Assembly (NCBI GenBank): GCA_900545365.1
Contig: UQYL01000047.1
Coordinates: forward strand, 1 to 6,113
Direction of reading: 5' to 3'
DNA length: 6,113 nt
Origin: an uncultured Dialister sp.
GTDB lineage: Bacteria; Bacillota; Negativicutes; Veillonellales; Dialisteraceae
Both the position numbers and the translations under genes were made by a program. This document shows positions 5,309-6,113 of the stretch, one piece after another (position 1 is the stretch's first letter; each line of letters begins with the position of its first letter). A model generated the notes under the pieces. The model saw only the letters and a list, made by a program, of their open reading frames with translations, had not been told where the DNA came from and searched no databases.

Positions 5309-6113
5309 ATGGCAGAAAAGACTCTGGAAGAACTGGAATTTGAAGAAACCGGCGTCACGCACAAAGAACGCTGGAAGATCATGTGGGCTTCGATCATCGG
5401 GTACGCGATGGACGGGCTCGACGTACTGATCCTTTCTTTCGCCATGGCGGCGATCGTCGCCGAATTCGGGCTGTCTCTCGGCGAAGGCGGCCTCATTGCC
5501 ACGTATACGCTGATCGGCACGGTCCTGGGCGGGTATTTGTTCGGCATCATGGCGGATTATGTGGGCCGCGTCCACACCTTCGCCGTCACGATCGTTCTTT
5601 TCTCTATCTTCACCGGGGCGTGCGCCTTCGCGGACTCGGCGTCGCATCTTGAGATCTTCCGCTTCCTCGCTGGGCTCGGCCTGGGCGGCGAATACGGCAT
5701 CGGCATGACCCTCGTCGCGGAGACCTGGCCTGCGGCGAAGCGTGCCCGCGCGACGGCAGGCGTGGCCATGGGCTGGCAGGCCGGCGCGGTGCTGGCGGCG
5801 GTGCTGGCGGGCCTGATCCTGGCCGGTATTCTGGCGGCCACCATGTCCACCGCCGACAGCCAGATGCTGGCAGCGGCCTCCAGCGTATCCCAGAACATCC
5901 TGCAGGAGTTCGGCCACATGAAGCTGACCGAGAAGCAGAGCCTGTTCGCCGCCCGCCTGACCATCATCTGCATCAGTGTGGTGGGCGTGGTGCTGGCCCG
6001 CGACCCCAACTCCAGCGTGTTCGGCATCGTCAGCTTTGCATGGGCCGGCTTTGGCGGCTCCTTTGGCGCGGTGGTGCTGTGCTCCCTGTTCTGGAAGCGC
6101 TGCAACTGGCAGG
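5309..6113 (+). CDS. Chimeric frame: MFS transporter N-terminus joined to PutP-type symporter C-terminal part; 3' end outside window
   Basis: The ATG at 5309 has a GGGGAGG site upstream, and the frame is open to the window edge (268 codons). Residues 1 to about 160 are the N-terminal part of a major facilitator superfamily carrier. They show DGLDVLILSF (35-44), the GGYLFGIMADYVGR signature (74-87) with D83-x-x-G-R87, then RFLAGLGLGGEYGIG (118-132) and GWQAGA (155-160). This resembles the AAHS/sugar-porter type, with about five helices. From about residue 164 the sequence is instead a sodium:solute symporter of the PutP family. ILAATMSTADSQ (174-185) contains the ST pair that corresponds to the sodium-site serine and threonine of PutP, and FGIVSFAWAGFGGSFGAVVL (238-257) is typical of proline symporters. 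The join is at the repeat AVLA-AVLA (160-167). MFS and LeuT-like folds are unrelated, so a working fused carrier is very unlikely. I read it as an assembly chimera or, less likely, a real deletion fusion. Codon choice also shifts, from GCG/ACG/CTC to GCC/ACC/CTG. Confidence 0.85.
   Translation, partial: MAEKTLEELEFEETGVTHKERWKIMWASIIGYAMDGLDVLILSFAMAAIVAEFGLSLGEGGLIATYTLIGTVLGGYLFGIMADYVGRVHTFAVTIVLFSIFTGACAFADSASHLEIFRFLAGLGLGGEYGIGMTLVAETWPAAKRARATAGVAMGWQAGAVLAAVLAGLILAGILAATMSTADSQMLAAASSVSQNILQEFGHMKLTEKQSLFAARLTIICISVVGVVLARDPNSSVFGIVSFAWAGFGGSFGAVVLCSLFWKRCNWQ
5786..5809 (+). repeat. Perfect 12-bp tandem repeat at the MFS/PutP junction
   Basis: GCGGTGCTGGCG occurs twice head to tail (5786-5797 and 5798-5809), in frame, encoding AVLA twice. 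It falls exactly where the protein changes from MFS to PutP character. That is where microhomology recombination or a short-overlap assembly join would leave its mark. Confidence 0.9.

Noticed and set aside
5309..6113. A genuine novel hybrid MFS/symporter carrier
   Set aside because: The two halves come from unrelated folds, each incomplete. The join lies at a short repeat with a codon-use change, which points to a chimera.
1..6113. CRISPR arrays, insertion sequences, integrase or phage genes, toxin-antitoxin pairs, defence systems
   Set aside because: No spaced repeats, terminal inverted repeats, transposase-like frames or defence-type proteins were seen on either strand. The tRNA-Ser has no integrase or duplicated 3' end nearby within the window.

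Overview
No previously undescribed system is visible in this window. It holds ordinary bacterial housekeeping and transport genes. The most notable things are two probable breaks, one near each end, where sequence of different character is joined. The best guess for the middle block (about 600 to 5785) is a moderately GC-rich Firmicutes-type bacterium. The grounds are strong AGGAGG-like ribosome sites, a YitT/DUF2179 protein, a CCA-encoding tRNA and compact U-tailed hairpin terminators. A gut member of the Negativicutes would fit, but this is inference from general gene content and is weakly supported.

Layout, left to right. Bases 1-1208 hold the end of argD and a complete argF on the plus strand, the arginine-biosynthesis pair that supplies ornithine and converts it to citrulline. 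A convergent double-hairpin terminator region (1219-1281) separates them from a minus-strand pair of paralogous AEC-family (auxin efflux carrier/malate permease) transporters (1291-3250). These are tightly coupled and have their own promoter at about 3316-3344. Upstream on the same strand is a small secreted protein of unknown function (3350-4009). Its promoter region lies back to back with a strong plus-strand promoter for tRNA-Ser(UGA) (4116-4205). A short terminator hairpin follows the tRNA, and a YitT-family membrane protein with a C-terminal DUF2179 domain begins almost at once (4262-5128). After its terminator, a promoter and a hairpin-containing leader precede a final open reading frame that runs off the right edge.

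The two breaks. (1) The first ~590 bases are about 46% GC by hand count, while the 360 bases after 600 are about 61%. The switch falls inside argF at its conserved DGIMIR segment, and the protein stays intact. (2) The last open frame begins as a major facilitator superfamily transporter. At a perfect 12-bp tandem repeat (5786-5809) it turns in frame into the C-terminal part of a PutP-type sodium/solute symporter, an unrelated fold. The simplest reading is that the window comes from a metagenome-type assembly with chimeric joins at one or both ends. Natural recombination (allelic at argF, microhomology-mediated at the right end) cannot be excluded from sequence alone. Conclusions that depend on linkage across ~590 or ~5800 should be treated with caution.

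No stretch longer than 300 bases lacks a gene. The largest gap, 5129-5308, is filled by a terminator, a promoter and a leader hairpin.
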